Both the position numbers and the translations under genes were made by a program. A stretch of DNA of 64,000 nt from Bradyrhizobium xenonodulans (lineage in GTDB: Bacteria > Pseudomonadota > Alphaproteobacteria > Rhizobiales > Xanthobacteraceae). The notes beneath the pieces were generated by a model. It made no database searches and was not told the origin of the DNA. It saw only the letters and a program-made list of their open reading frames with translations. Within the stretch, counting starts at the first letter, position 1. Every line of letters starts with the position of its first letter. The stretch lies in contig NZ_CP089391.1 in NCBI RefSeq assembly GCF_027594865.1, positions 6,354,501 to 6,418,500 on the forward strand. Reading direction: 5' to 3'. This document shows, piece by piece, positions 36,746-45,381 of the stretch.

Positions 36746-36902
36746 TCAGCGTTGGTCTTCAATCCAAGCCTGCAGGCCGCGTTGGATCAGCCGGCGCATG
36801 GCATCGGAGCGGCTGGTCTGTTCGGCTGCCGGCTAGGAAACGACCGCCTCGATCATCTCCTTGGGAAGCCGGATATGCACGCGGACTTGAGCAACTCCCA
36901 AT
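36746..36902 (-). pseudogene. Ribbon-helix-helix protein with in-frame stop
   Basis: The frame reads VAQVRVHIRLPKEMIEAVVS, a TAG at 36835-36833, then PAAEQTSRSDAMRRLIQRGL followed by QAWIEDQR. The strand (VRVHIRLP), helix A and helix B of a CopG/Arc-type DNA-binding fold are all visible. One nonsense codon breaks it. No toxin partner is seen next to it. Confidence 0.65.
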
Positions 36903-37466
36903 CGCTGCCAAGGACACTGCCTGATTTAGCTGGCTTTCTGTAGGAGCTTCATCTGCCGTTCCATTTGCAACGCAAGCTGCTTGCGTTCGAACTTGAGCGC
37001 GGCCTGTTGCTCCACAGTAGCGAACGTGATCCTTCGCCGACCCGTCTGGCGGTATTGAAGTACACGAAGACGGTCATTGATCCCTCTTCCGCAGGCCCCA
37101 GTGCGGTTCTTTTCCCTTCGGATTGAACTCCGGGACAAAGTGTCGGTTCAGTGCCCGCATCGCGCTTTTGTTCGACCAAGAATTCGCGCCATCTCTTGTT
37201 CTGGCCTTCAACCTGCGGCGTTCGGCCTCAGTCAGCCCCGCGGTCAACATTGTTCTGCCTCGTCGGCTGGGTTAAACACGCAGGAACAGTTCAGGGACGA
37301 GACTCTAAAGAACGACGATGTGACGTGCGGGCTGGATGATCCATCCCTGCGAAGGTTCTCAGGCTGCAAACACTATCTGCGTCCCGATGAATGTTATCTT
37401 GTCGTAGCGCAGCTGCGCGGTTCGCTCTCACGCCGGTGACGTTTGCGTTTGATACGGAGCACCCAA
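36903..37466. other. Long gap
   Basis: A minus-strand frame at 36926-37138 ends in the helical ATVEQQAALKFERKQLALQM, and an overlapping frame begins MTVFVYFNTARRVG. Either could be a small gene or a remnant; neither is firm. Confidence 0.3.
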
Positions 37467-38234
37467 ATGGATTCCACGCTGGACGACAAACTCTCGGAAG
37501 GGAGGTTTGCGAGCTTGGAGGAGCAGCTTTCAAACCTAGCGCGCGAAGCGGGGGTCAGTCCTTCGGCCCCCCCGACCAGCATGAGGACCTTTAGCCCTCC
37601 GCCAACGATTCAGGAATTGGCCGATTGGCGCTACCTGGCTTTCGTCGGTTCTCTGTTGGCTGTATCCATCGGTGCTGCTGCCTGGTGGTGGTCGTCCTCC
37701 GTTCATACGGAAACCATGGCCCCCTCAGACCCAGCACCTCTGACACAGGACGCGCCGACTGCGGTCGCCCTGGCGTCCGACTTGGCGCAGCAGCTCCAAC
37801 CGATGGAGCAAGATCTTGCCGCCTTGAGGCAAGCGGTCGCACAGCTCGAGATGAGGCAAGCACAATTGCTCCGCGAAAATGAAGATGTCGCGAGCCAACT
37901 CAAGGCGAGCCAGGCAGAAATCGCACGCAACAACATTATCATCGAGCAGATCAAGGCGACCCAAACACAGGTAGAGCGCAAAAGCGAAACGGTTACCGAG
38001 CGGCTCAACGAAAGTCAGAGAGAACTGGCCCGCGTCATCGCCACCAGTTCGGAGCCAAAGGTGAGCCCTGAAGAGCCAAAGGGCAGTCCCGAGGAGCCAA
38101 AGGCAATGCCCGAAATACCAGTGCCGCGTCCGCGACCGACCAATGTCGCCCAGACACACAAGCCAGTGCCAACGGCGGAGCGGCCGCAGGCCAGCAAACC
38201 GCAACCATTGGCATGGCCATGGTCACCTCGCTAA
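37467..38234 (+). CDS. Membrane-anchored coiled-coil protein
   Basis: A 255-residue protein from ATG 37467 (GGAG upstream). The cytoplasmic N-terminus is about residues 1-50; one membrane span is about 53-72 (YLAFVGSLLAVSIGAAAWWW); a long coiled coil is about 100-190 (LRQAVAQLEMRQAQLLRENE, QLKASQAEIARNN); and the C-terminus is a Pro/Glu/Lys-rich disordered tail with EEPKGSPEEPK repeats. I recall similar proteins in Bradyrhizobium. Function unknown. Confidence 0.7.
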   Translation: MDSTLDDKLSEGRFASLEEQLSNLAREAGVSPSAPPTSMRTFSPPPTIQELADWRYLAFVGSLLAVSIGAAAWWWSSSVHTETMAPSDPAPLTQDAPTAVALASDLAQQLQPMEQDLAALRQAVAQLEMRQAQLLRENEDVASQLKASQAEIARNNIIIEQIKATQTQVERKSETVTERLNESQRELARVIATSSEPKVSPEEPKGSPEEPKAMPEIPVPRPRPTNVAQTHKPVPTAERPQASKPQPLAWPWSPR

Positions 38235-38346
38235 AATGCCGTGGCGTACCTGTTAGCGAAGCCGGAGTGCTCGAATAGAAGCCGAAAGAGCGATGTCATT
38301 CGGCCTGCAATATTGACACCCTAAGCCGGGGGATCGGCGTCCAAAA

Positions 38347-40004
38347 TTGGCTCTGACGCAAGTTTGGTGCAGCGCCGACTATTCTGCGCCGATCAACCTG
38401 GCTTGAAGCAGATCGATTTTCCCACGACCGTACATTTGACGTCGAACGAGCTTGAGGCGCGTAATCTGACCTTCGGTCTGTCCGTTCGACCATGGTGAAG
38501 CGATTGCCGCCCGTACCGCAGCCTCATCCTTCGCCACGCCGCTGGCGAACGAGGCGACGAGGCTGGCGCGAGCGCGGTCGATCCATGGGATGAAGCCCGC
38601 CTCGGTCTTGCGCCGGATCATCAGGTGGAATTCGGCGATGATCTCGCGTGCCTCGACCAGCGTTGGCACGCCAGCTTCGATCGCCACGACCGTGACGGTC
38701 TCCGCTTTCGTGAGCAGGTCCCGCCCGATGGTCATGAGGCGAGCGATTGTTCTGGCTGAGGGAATCCGCTGGAGGTTCTGTGCATCGGCCTTTTCGGCCT
38801 GTCGTCTGCGGGTCGCCCACTCGCTGACGACGCGGAGCGCGCCGCGGAAGCCACGCGCTGCTAGGCGGCGCCAGAGTTCAGCCCCGTTTCGACAGCCGGA
38901 CGCCCACTGATCGTCGAGCCATGGCAGGTGCAGGTCCAACGAACTTTGCCGGGTCCGGAAGACATCGGTGCGTTCGCCGCGGATCACCTGCCGTACCAGC
39001 TTCCGGCTATGGCCAGTCTGACGCACGATCTGCTTGATGGGTATGCCGTTCTTCGACAGAGCCAGGATGGCCCCATTGGTCTCCTCGCGGCGCACGTAGC
39101 CCTCATACTGGAGGCGCTCGGCTGCTGTCAGCAGCTGGGGATCGATCGTGGTCGCACCGATGACGGTGCGAATTTGGCGCATCGATTTGCGGACGGCGTC
39201 AAGGAAGGCCCGACTGGCGTTCTCCATCAGATGCCAGCGGTCCGCGACCTGCACCGCGTGCGGCAGGGCCTTTGCTGCCGCTTCGCCATATCCGCCGCCA
39301 CGATCGCGGGCGACGATCGCGATCGTGGGATGCGCAGCGAGCCAAGCTTGGGCGGTCGCGGGCTCACGATCCGGCAGCAGGGTGACTACCTGGCGCCTTT
39401 CCAGGTTGCAGATGATGCTGGCGTATCGGTGATTGCGACGCCAGGCCCAATCATCGATGCCGATAACCTTGAGCGGGTCAGCCGGCGGACGGTGACGGCG
39501 TCGGATCACGCGCAGAAGCGTGTCCTTGCTCACCGGCAACATCAGCCGTTTTGCGAAGCCCGCCGCCGGTCGACCGCCAAGCGCCAGGCCAAGGTGATGG
39601 ACAATAGAGTCCAGCCTCGCCGTGCGTCGCGCTGATGGAGCCAACATCCCATCGGCAAAACGCTCAGTGAAGATCTGGCGTCCGCACAGGACGGCGTCGC
39701 AGCGGAAGCGACGGGCGACCACCAGGAGATCTACGACCCGCCCGGACAGCGGCAGATCGGTCACGCGTCGCTGATACCGGCTATGGACACGCCGCGAAAC
39801 CGTCCCGCACGATGGACACAAGCCGTCACTTCCGGATGCCCGGACCGTGATGACGGCCTTATCACCCTCGTAGCACGCACTCTCTACAACAAACCCACGC
39901 GGCACCAGACTGGAGCGGTGGAGTGCTTGCTGCATGGCGCTGATTCTCCTCCAATCAAAACGCCAGACATCCCTCGAACTGCATCAAAAGTGAGTCAGAG
40001 CCAA
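38347..40004 (-). mobile_element. Complete ISL3-family insertion sequence
   Basis: A 1658-bp element with imperfect 26-bp terminal inverted repeats, 22 of 26 identical. The left repeat (38347-38372) and the right (39979-40004, reversed) both begin TTGGCTCTGAC. No target-site duplication is visible. It directly abuts a truncated IS110-type gene on the right. Confidence 0.9.
38379..39935 (-). CDS. ISL3-family transposase
   Basis: A 518-residue, full-length transposase. ATG 39935 follows GGAGAA. The N-terminal zinc finger begins CPSCGTVSRRVHSRY, with a second cysteine region at CDAVLCGRQIF. The DDE-type catalytic core has IGIDDWAWRRNHRYASIICN (first Asp), VARDRGGGYGEA (second Asp), QVADRWHLMENASRAF, and near the C-terminus WSNGQTEGQITRLKLVRRQM (catalytic Glu). 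It appears intact, so the element may be active. Confidence 0.92.
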   Translation of the reverse strand: MQQALHRSSLVPRGFVVESACYEGDKAVITVRASGSDGLCPSCGTVSRRVHSRYQRRVTDLPLSGRVVDLLVVARRFRCDAVLCGRQIFTERFADGMLAPSARRTARLDSIVHHLGLALGGRPAAGFAKRLMLPVSKDTLLRVIRRRHRPPADPLKVIGIDDWAWRRNHRYASIICNLERRQVVTLLPDREPATAQAWLAAHPTIAIVARDRGGGYGEAAAKALPHAVQVADRWHLMENASRAFLDAVRKSMRQIRTVIGATTIDPQLLTAAERLQYEGYVRREETNGAILALSKNGIPIKQIVRQTGHSRKLVRQVIRGERTDVFRTRQSSLDLHLPWLDDQWASGCRNGAELWRRLAARGFRGALRVVSEWATRRRQAEKADAQNLQRIPSARTIARLMTIGRDLLTKAETVTVVAIEAGVPTLVEAREIIAEFHLMIRRKTEAGFIPWIDRARASLVASFASGVAKDEAAVRAAIASPWSNGQTEGQITRLKLVRRQMYGRGKIDLLQARLIGAE

Positions 40005-40008
40005 ATTT

Positions 40009-40346
40009 GCAAGCCGATTGACAGTCGAGCAACAGATTGTGGACCTTGACCGCAAGGTGCTGCGGCTGGCTCTCAATAATGCTCAGGTGCGACGGTTCAT
40101 GACGGCTCCTGGCATCGGCCCGGTCACGGCCCTTTGCTTCCTTGCGACGATCGATGACCCCGCTCGCTTCAAGAGATCACGAAACGTCGGAGCCTACGCA
40201 GGGCTAACGACCCGCCGATACGAAGCGGGCTACGCAAAGCCAAGGTTGCGGTTGCCCGAAAACTTGCTGTCGTTCTGCATCGGATGTGGATCGATGGTAC
40301 CGAATTTAAATGGTCATCAAAGGATGCTGCTGATCAGCCTGCATAA
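40009..40346 (+). pseudogene. IS110-family transposase C-terminal fragment
   Basis: Begins right after the ISL3 element with TVEQQIVDLDRKVLRLALNN, then the conserved [20 protein letters not shown] and [16 protein letters not shown]. An internal deletion follows, and the family's end ([27 protein letters not shown]) continues in another frame to a stop near 40346. The N-terminal half is missing. It is a different IS110 type from the copies at 17.8 and 45.3 kb. Confidence 0.75.
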
Positions 40347-40691
40347 AGCATAACGAGTTCCCGCCGAACAGCGGGAGCGAACGTCCCTGCCGGGACGCTG
40401 GCGTTGGTGAGATCGCCCCTGGCTTTGCGGTGCTCGAAAGGGCAAAGCGCGCTTCACACATTGATCCGCTAACGTCATCTTACGCCATCATGCGGAGGGC
40501 ACGCCCCTACCGCGGAGAGAACCATGGACCCGGCAAGGATGTTCGAGGAGAGCTTGACCTCACGCCCGGAATTAGAGAACAGCCAGGGTCAAAATGCACC
40601 GTGAGGCTTCGGATCACTGCTTCCGGTCTACCCCGAAGAGCCGACCAGCAGTGAGGCTCGCAGTTAGATCCAAATCCCGAAGGATCACGGC
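40347..40691. other. Gap with repeat-like sequence
   Basis: No gene is supported. CTGCTTCCGGTCTACCCC... at 40609-40640, leading to AGCCGACC, resembles CTGCTTCCGGTTTGCCCC at 59027 leading to AGCCGACA, so a dispersed repeat probably lies here. Confidence 0.35.
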
Positions 40692-41543
40692 TCAAGTCTT
40701 GCGTGCGATCAGTTCGCAAGGGGCAATGATGCCTTTCGAGATACACGTCATCATGTTGCGTATTTGATCTTGCCGTCTCTCGCCCATCAACGTGTGCAAG
40801 CCCAGCGGTCCAGCAACGCCAGCGGGAAGCGAACGGGCTCTCAAGTCGGCAAAATAGGCAAGCGCGAAGTCCTTTCGGTTGCGTTCCGACAGGATTTCGA
40901 AACCTGCTCGCTGCAATGCACGCTTGTAGCGCTCTGGAGCGCTTACTGTGCTCGAATCGCTTGTTGTGGCCCATGGCACAGGAAACAGCAATTCGCCTTC
41001 GGCTGTTCGCATGACGTCATAGACAGAGAAAAGCGCTCCCGGTTGCAAAACACGCGCGATTTCAAGACAGAGATTTTCCTTGTCTTCGACATTCATGCCG
41101 ACATGAAGCATGTATGCCTTGCTGAAGGTCGATTCCTGAAACGGCATCGCAAGGGCGGTGGATCGGTGAAGAGTGATGCGATCATCGAGCCCCATCCATT
41201 GGCATATTCGGCTTCCCGTCTCGACGTAGTCCCGTGTCAGATCGACGCCGCTGACCCGGCACTTGTAACGGGCGGCGAGAAAGCGCGCTGGGCCACCCAG
41301 ACCGGAACCGACATCCAGGACATGGTCCGCGGCCGTAATTCTAAGCTGCGCCATCAGCTCCTCTGTCGCTTTACGACCGCCGATATGGAATTCGTCTACC
41401 GCGGAGAGATCGTCGATGGTGACAGTATCTCTCGTTTTGCCCATCTGAGCGAGAGCGCTTTCGATCACGTCGATCAGTCCGCCGCGAGCGTAATGATGCG
41501 CAACTGCGTCTTCCGCGGCCGTTCTCGACGACTTGATCGTCAT
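40692..41543 (-). CDS. Class I SAM-dependent methyltransferase
   Basis: A 283-residue protein. Motif I is DHVLDVGSGLGGPARFLA; GVDLTRDYVE and FSKAYMLHVGMNVEDK follow, with RVLQPGALFSVYDVM as the post-core segment. The closest resemblance is to small-molecule (sterol/tocopherol/ubiquinone-type) methyltransferases; the substrate is unknown. ATG 41543 overlaps the stop of the upstream binding-protein gene (ATGA), so translation is coupled. Confidence 0.85.
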   Translation of the reverse strand: MTIKSSRTAAEDAVAHHYARGGLIDVIESALAQMGKTRDTVTIDDLSAVDEFHIGGRKATEELMAQLRITAADHVLDVGSGLGGPARFLAARYKCRVSGVDLTRDYVETGSRICQWMGLDDRITLHRSTALAMPFQESTFSKAYMLHVGMNVEDKENLCLEIARVLQPGALFSVYDVMRTAEGELLFPVPWATTSDSSTVSAPERYKRALQRAGFEILSERNRKDFALAYFADLRARSLPAGVAGPLGLHTLMGERRQDQIRNMMTCISKGIIAPCELIARKT

Positions 41544-42520
41544 GAGGCCTTGATCCCGGCATCGCGAATGACTTTTCCCCATTTCCGGTATTCAGACGCC
41601 AGGTATGCGGCGCATTCGTCGGAAGAGTTGGCTACCGGCTCGTATCCCAGACCGGCGAGCCGATCCTTCACTTCAGTTCGAGCGATCAATTTCGCAATTT
41701 CGCGCTGGAGCAGGCCGATATATTCCTTTGGCGTTCCTGCCGGGACGAGAACGGCCGTCCAGATGTCCGCCGCGATGTCGGGGTACCCGGCCTCCGCGAT
41801 GCTGGGAACGCCCGGCAGGGCCTCGGAATGGGTTTTGCTCGTCAGCGCGAGCGCCCGCAACTTGTTTTCCCTGACGTGCTGTATAGCGGGCGGCAGCGCG
41901 CCGAATGACACGGGCGTATGGCCCGCGAGCGTCGATCCAATGGCCGCACCGCCGCCATTGAAAGGAACGTGTACGATGTCGAGTTCAAGTGAAAGCCGAA
42001 AGAGTTCTCCCAACAGATGGGGCGGTGTGCCTGCTCCCGGCGAAGCGTAGCTGAATTTGCCCGGGCTGGCCTTGATCAGCGCTACGAGGTCCTTGACCGA
42101 CTTTGCCTGAATGGACGGATGCACCGTAAGCAAAGTAGGCGCGGTCGCCGCCAACGTTACGGCGTCAAAGCTCTTTTGGACATCGTAGGGAACGGTTTCG
42201 AACAGCGTGGGATTCGCGACATAGCTGGGTGAAGCCACAAAGATCGTATGACCGTCGGGCTGGGCTCTGGCAGCTTGCCCTGCACCGATGTTGCCTCCGG
42301 CCCCGCCAATGTTTTCGACGAAGAATTGCTTGCCGAGTTGGTCGGAGAGTCCCTGCGCAATGACACGCGCCGCCACATCGTTTGGACCTCCGGCAGCAAA
42401 CGGCACTATGACGCGCACCGGCCGGACCGGATATTGTTCTGCAAGGACTGGCCGTGACAAGGCGGCTACCGCGAGTGTCGTGCAAGAGGCTGTCAGGAAG
42501 CGGCGGCGGTTCAATTGCAT
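41540..42520 (-). CDS. Bug/TctC-type tricarboxylate-transporter binding protein
   Basis: A 326-residue periplasmic solute-binding protein. ATG 42520 follows GGAGGT at ideal spacing. The signal has a twin-arginine look (NRRRFLTASCTTLAVAAL, cleavage after VLA). Family motifs are PVRPVRVIVPFAAGGPNDVA, GAGGNIGAGQAARAQPDGHT, and VPFNGGGAAIGSTLAGHTPV followed by SFGALP. Such proteins usually serve a TctAB carrier; none is in the window, so it is an orphan. It is cotranscribed with the methyltransferase and divergent from a LysR gene. Confidence 0.9.
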   Translation of the reverse strand: MQLNRRRFLTASCTTLAVAALSRPVLAEQYPVRPVRVIVPFAAGGPNDVAARVIAQGLSDQLGKQFFVENIGGAGGNIGAGQAARAQPDGHTIFVASPSYVANPTLFETVPYDVQKSFDAVTLAATAPTLLTVHPSIQAKSVKDLVALIKASPGKFSYASPGAGTPPHLLGELFRLSLELDIVHVPFNGGGAAIGSTLAGHTPVSFGALPPAIQHVRENKLRALALTSKTHSEALPGVPSIAEAGYPDIAADIWTAVLVPAGTPKEYIGLLQREIAKLIARTEVKDRLAGLGYEPVANSSDECAAYLASEYRKWGKVIRDAGIKAS

Positions 42521-42573
42521 GTGGACCTCCATGTATCGTCGCCCGAACGATAAGCTTCCCGACGCATCCAAGC

Positions 42574-42613
42574 TATAATATGCTGGCCTCAACTTCCATA
42601 TCTAATGGATATG
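42574..42613 (+). promoter_or_regulatory. LysR promoter -10 and candidate operator
   Basis: TATAAT at 42574-42579 is a likely -10 box for lysR. The inverted repeat CATATC-TAATG-GATATG (42597-42613) lies just before the lysR start in the divergent intergenic region, a typical place for LysR autoregulation. Confidence 0.5.
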
Positions 42614-42616
42614 ACA

Positions 42617-43546
42617 ATGGAGCTGAGGCATCTGCGCTATTTCATCGCCGTGGCGGAGGAAAAACATATCACGCGAGCCGCTGAACGCCTCGGTATGCAG
42701 CAGCCGCCGCTGAGCCAGCAGATCAAGGCCATCGAGCAGGAACTCGACGTGCAGCTTTTTCTGCGCAAAGCCCGGGGCGTGGAGCTGACGGACGCGGGTC
42801 GTGCTTTTCTGGAAGAGGCGCGCGCTACGTTGATGCATCTCGATCGGGCTTTCGACTCGACCCGGCGCGCGGCGCGAGGCGAACAGGGGCGCCTGTGTGT
42901 CGGGGTCACCTCTACGACGCCCTTTCATCCGGTAGTGCCGCGCGCCATTCGCGCATTTCGCGAGGCTTGTCCCATGGTGGCTCTGACCTTGGAGGAATGT
43001 CTAAGCAACGAATCGGTCGATCGCGTAAGAAACGAACAAATGGACGTAGCTTTCATTCGCGCTGCGTCGGGCAATGGACAAGGGCTGGCCGTCACTTCGC
43101 TGCTTGACGAGCCAATGGTCGTGGCGCTGCCAAGCACCCACGTGCTGGCTCAAACCAAAACCGAGGCACCGGTTTCGCTTGATCGACTGTCCCGGGAGAC
43201 TTTCATCCTTTACGGACCGCCGGGGACGGGAATGTACGATTCCACCATTGCAGCATGCCAGGCAGCTGGTTTCAGCCCGCGCATCGGCAATCTGGGGGCG
43301 TCCACGCAATTGGCGCCCCGCATCACTTCGACGCTGAGTCTGGTCGGCGCTGGCCTTGGCATCACGTTTGTCCCGGCGTCGCTTCAACGTATGAACATGG
43401 AAGGCGTGATCTACCGCTCGATCAAGGGATCTAACCGACCTATGGCTACGCTCAAACTTGCCTCCCGCCGTGATGAAAAGTCCGCGGTCGTGAAGCAGTT
43501 TATTAATTCCGTCAAGAAGGAAGCAAAGGACTACGCGATCAGATAA
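42617..43546 (+). CDS. LysR-family transcriptional regulator
   Basis: A 309-residue protein with the N-terminal helix-turn-helix MELRHLRYFIAVAEEKHITR, AAERLGMQQPPLSQQIKAIE and QELDVQLFLR. A substrate-binding effector domain follows (about 90-300: GRLCVGVTSTTPFHPVVPRA, DVAFIRA, GPPGTGMYDS, LVGAGLGITFVPASL). It is divergent from the binding-protein/methyltransferase pair, 97 bases apart, and probably controls it. Start ATG 42617 gives the usual MELRHLRYF; ATG 42605 is possible. Confidence 0.9.
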   Translation: MELRHLRYFIAVAEEKHITRAAERLGMQQPPLSQQIKAIEQELDVQLFLRKARGVELTDAGRAFLEEARATLMHLDRAFDSTRRAARGEQGRLCVGVTSTTPFHPVVPRAIRAFREACPMVALTLEECLSNESVDRVRNEQMDVAFIRAASGNGQGLAVTSLLDEPMVVALPSTHVLAQTKTEAPVSLDRLSRETFILYGPPGTGMYDSTIAACQAAGFSPRIGNLGASTQLAPRITSTLSLVGAGLGITFVPASLQRMNMEGVIYRSIKGSNRPMATLKLASRRDEKSAVVKQFINSVKKEAKDYAIR

Positions 43547-43807
43547 CTGTTTCTCGGATACGACGACGTTCCGCTCCATCCTTCTCAGGTGGCGTCCGCT
43601 ATGGGTCCGCAAGCGGCGGTCCAAGGTTCGCTGATGCCTAGTCCGGACTGCCCTCAAGACCAGACCAGCCGCAGGCGAGGAAGTTGGTCGGCCTGGGGCC
43701 AACAGCAACCACTGTCAGCATTTTGGTTAATCGTCCCTGAAGCCATCCGAGCATTGGGTCATGAAGTCGTGAACCGCTGTTAGAAGAGCCCGTGGTAAGT
43801 TGGAGTC

Positions 43808-44041
43808 ATGCTCAGCCCTGAACCACCGCTACGGGACGTACCGAAGTCGCTCACCGACGATCGAATTGCTTCAGCACCGCTCATCGTCAATGGCCTGACG
43901 GTCCGACCGCGCAAGCAAGTGAACCCGTGGCTCTGCGCACTTTGTCTGCTACCAGATTTCGTGGCGCTCCCCATTCTTGCCGGTCTCGGCATGCAGCGGC
44001 TGCTGCGATACCTAGACACCCAGCGAAAGACAATTAGCTAG
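43808..44041 (+). CDS. Small hypothetical protein
   Basis: A 77-residue frame from ATG 43808 with GGAG four bases upstream. A polar N-terminus, then a hydrophobic stretch (WLCALCLLPDFVALPILAGL) and a basic end. No family is recognised. Confidence 0.4.
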   Translation: MLSPEPPLRDVPKSLTDDRIASAPLIVNGLTVRPRKQVNPWLCALCLLPDFVALPILAGLGMQRLLRYLDTQRKTIS

Positions 44042-44046
44042 GCGTG

Positions 44047-44068
44047 ACTTCCGCAACGGGTCACAAGC
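44047..44068. repeat. IS-target-like repeat motif
   Basis: ACTTCCGCAACGGGTCACAA followed by GC, an unoccupied relative of the sites occupied by the IS110/IS1111-type element (see findings). Confidence 0.45.
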
Positions 44069-44149
44069 GGGCCTCAGCCGGGACCGCCATGGAGGTCAGC
44101 TACGGGCCAATTCCAGACCAATGCGCCGCACCAAGACTCCCTCTGTTCC

Positions 44150-45190
44150 TCACGCTTTCCAAGATGTGAGCACGGCCTGCGCACACTCGTTCATGACGGT
44201 GAGTGCGCGTTCAACGGTCTGAGCACCCAGCACGAACGGATTGGCACCGCCAGCCGCGACAACTTCGAGCTTCTCAACAGAGCCGTCATAGCCGCTATGG
44301 TTGGAGATAAGTACATCGACACCCTGTTGCTTGGCGATCTCACGGGTCCGCGCTGTCGCATCCACATAGGCCTGTAACCGCTCCGGGTTTTTGCCGAAAT
44401 TGAAGGCAGTGCCGCCCCACAGCAACGCGCGATGCCTCTGCGATCCTAGGCGCACCTCGAAGATCGGCGAGATCGTTCCCATGGTGTGTCCCGGCGTGAT
44501 CAGAATATCGACGGTTGCATCGCCAAGCCGGACCTGTTGGCCGTCGGCGACGACGATGTCGCGTTTTGGTGGGCGCCCCCACAGCGGATGATCGAATTCG
44601 AGCTTGGTCTCCATCATGGTCCAGTCGCTCTCGCTGAGGGCAATACGCGAACCGTATTTTCGGGTGAAATAGGCAGCGCCACCATAGTGGTCGCCATGGC
44701 CGTGGGTCACAATGATCGTTTTGACGTTCGACGGATCAAGTCCAAGAGCCCTGAGGCCTTGCTCGATGGTCCGCTCGGCATCATCATCATTGTTCATTGC
44801 ATCGATTAGGATGATGCCCTCGGAGGTCGTAAGCGCCCAAGCGCTAACCCATTTGCCGCCCACAAAATATAGATTGTCGAACGCTTTGCCGGGCGGCGGC
44901 GCAGGCAGCGCGATCAACTTCACCAAATCGGGCCTCGGCGCTTTAAAATTGGGGTCGGCCGAGTTGCCAAGGACAAGCAATGCCTCAAGATCGGTACCTG
45001 CGGCCTGCTTGGCGGCGGCGAGATGACGCTCGACCTCAGGCGTCATCGCGTCGGCCAACGCATATGGCGCCGCTAACGCGAAGCAGCAGGCACAGCCCAT
45101 CTTGAGCAGCGCTCTCCGACTGGTGAGCGAAGCGGAGGGGACTTCCTCAGCGCGAAACGAGGTCGGCGTCGATTGACGAAAAAGGGCCAT
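44150..45190 (-). CDS. Exported metallo-beta-lactamase-fold hydrolase
   Basis: A 346-residue protein from ATG 45190 (AGAGG upstream). A twin-arginine-like signal, SRRALLKMGCACCFALAAPY, is cleaved after ALA. The MBL fold has the zinc motif THGHGDHYGG (HxHxDH), a later His in LITPGHTMGT and another in ISNHSGYDG. The overall layout is close to subclass B3-like hydrolases. The true substrate is unknown; lactamase activity is possible but not shown. The IS110/IS1111 copy B begins 108 bases upstream of the start and may have replaced its promoter. Confidence 0.88.
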   Translation of the reverse strand: MALFRQSTPTSFRAEEVPSASLTSRRALLKMGCACCFALAAPYALADAMTPEVERHLAAAKQAAGTDLEALLVLGNSADPNFKAPRPDLVKLIALPAPPPGKAFDNLYFVGGKWVSAWALTTSEGIILIDAMNNDDDAERTIEQGLRALGLDPSNVKTIIVTHGHGDHYGGAAYFTRKYGSRIALSESDWTMMETKLEFDHPLWGRPPKRDIVVADGQQVRLGDATVDILITPGHTMGTISPIFEVRLGSQRHRALLWGGTAFNFGKNPERLQAYVDATARTREIAKQQGVDVLISNHSGYDGSVEKLEVVAAGGANPFVLGAQTVERALTVMNECAQAVLTSWKA

Positions 45191-45381
45191 GACTTTCCTC
45201 TCCCAACCGGTTGCTTGTTCTGTGGCGTTTGTAAATATTCTAGCTCCGACCCGCCAAAGGCAAGTGATCAATTTCCGTCCCCAGGCAAGCCGCGTACTTC
45301 CGCTAATGGGATGGTCCGGCCGTGCTCCCGCCCCGCCAGCAAGCGAAGCTGGCAAGGGGCGCCAAAGACAAGGAGCACGCT

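Noticed and set aside
38339..40012. Target-site duplication of the ISL3 element
   Set aside because: The eight bases on each side do not match at any reasonable boundary, and the right side abuts a truncated IS110 gene, so the original junction is probably lost.
40764..42050. 428-codon plus-strand frame
   Set aside because: Antisense to the methyltransferase and binding-protein genes, both of which have clear family motifs, ribosome-binding sites and coupling.
44150..45190. Calling the metallo-hydrolase an antibiotic-resistance gene
   Set aside because: It has the metal-binding motifs and an export signal, but the fold is shared by many enzymes and nothing here shows lactamase specificity.
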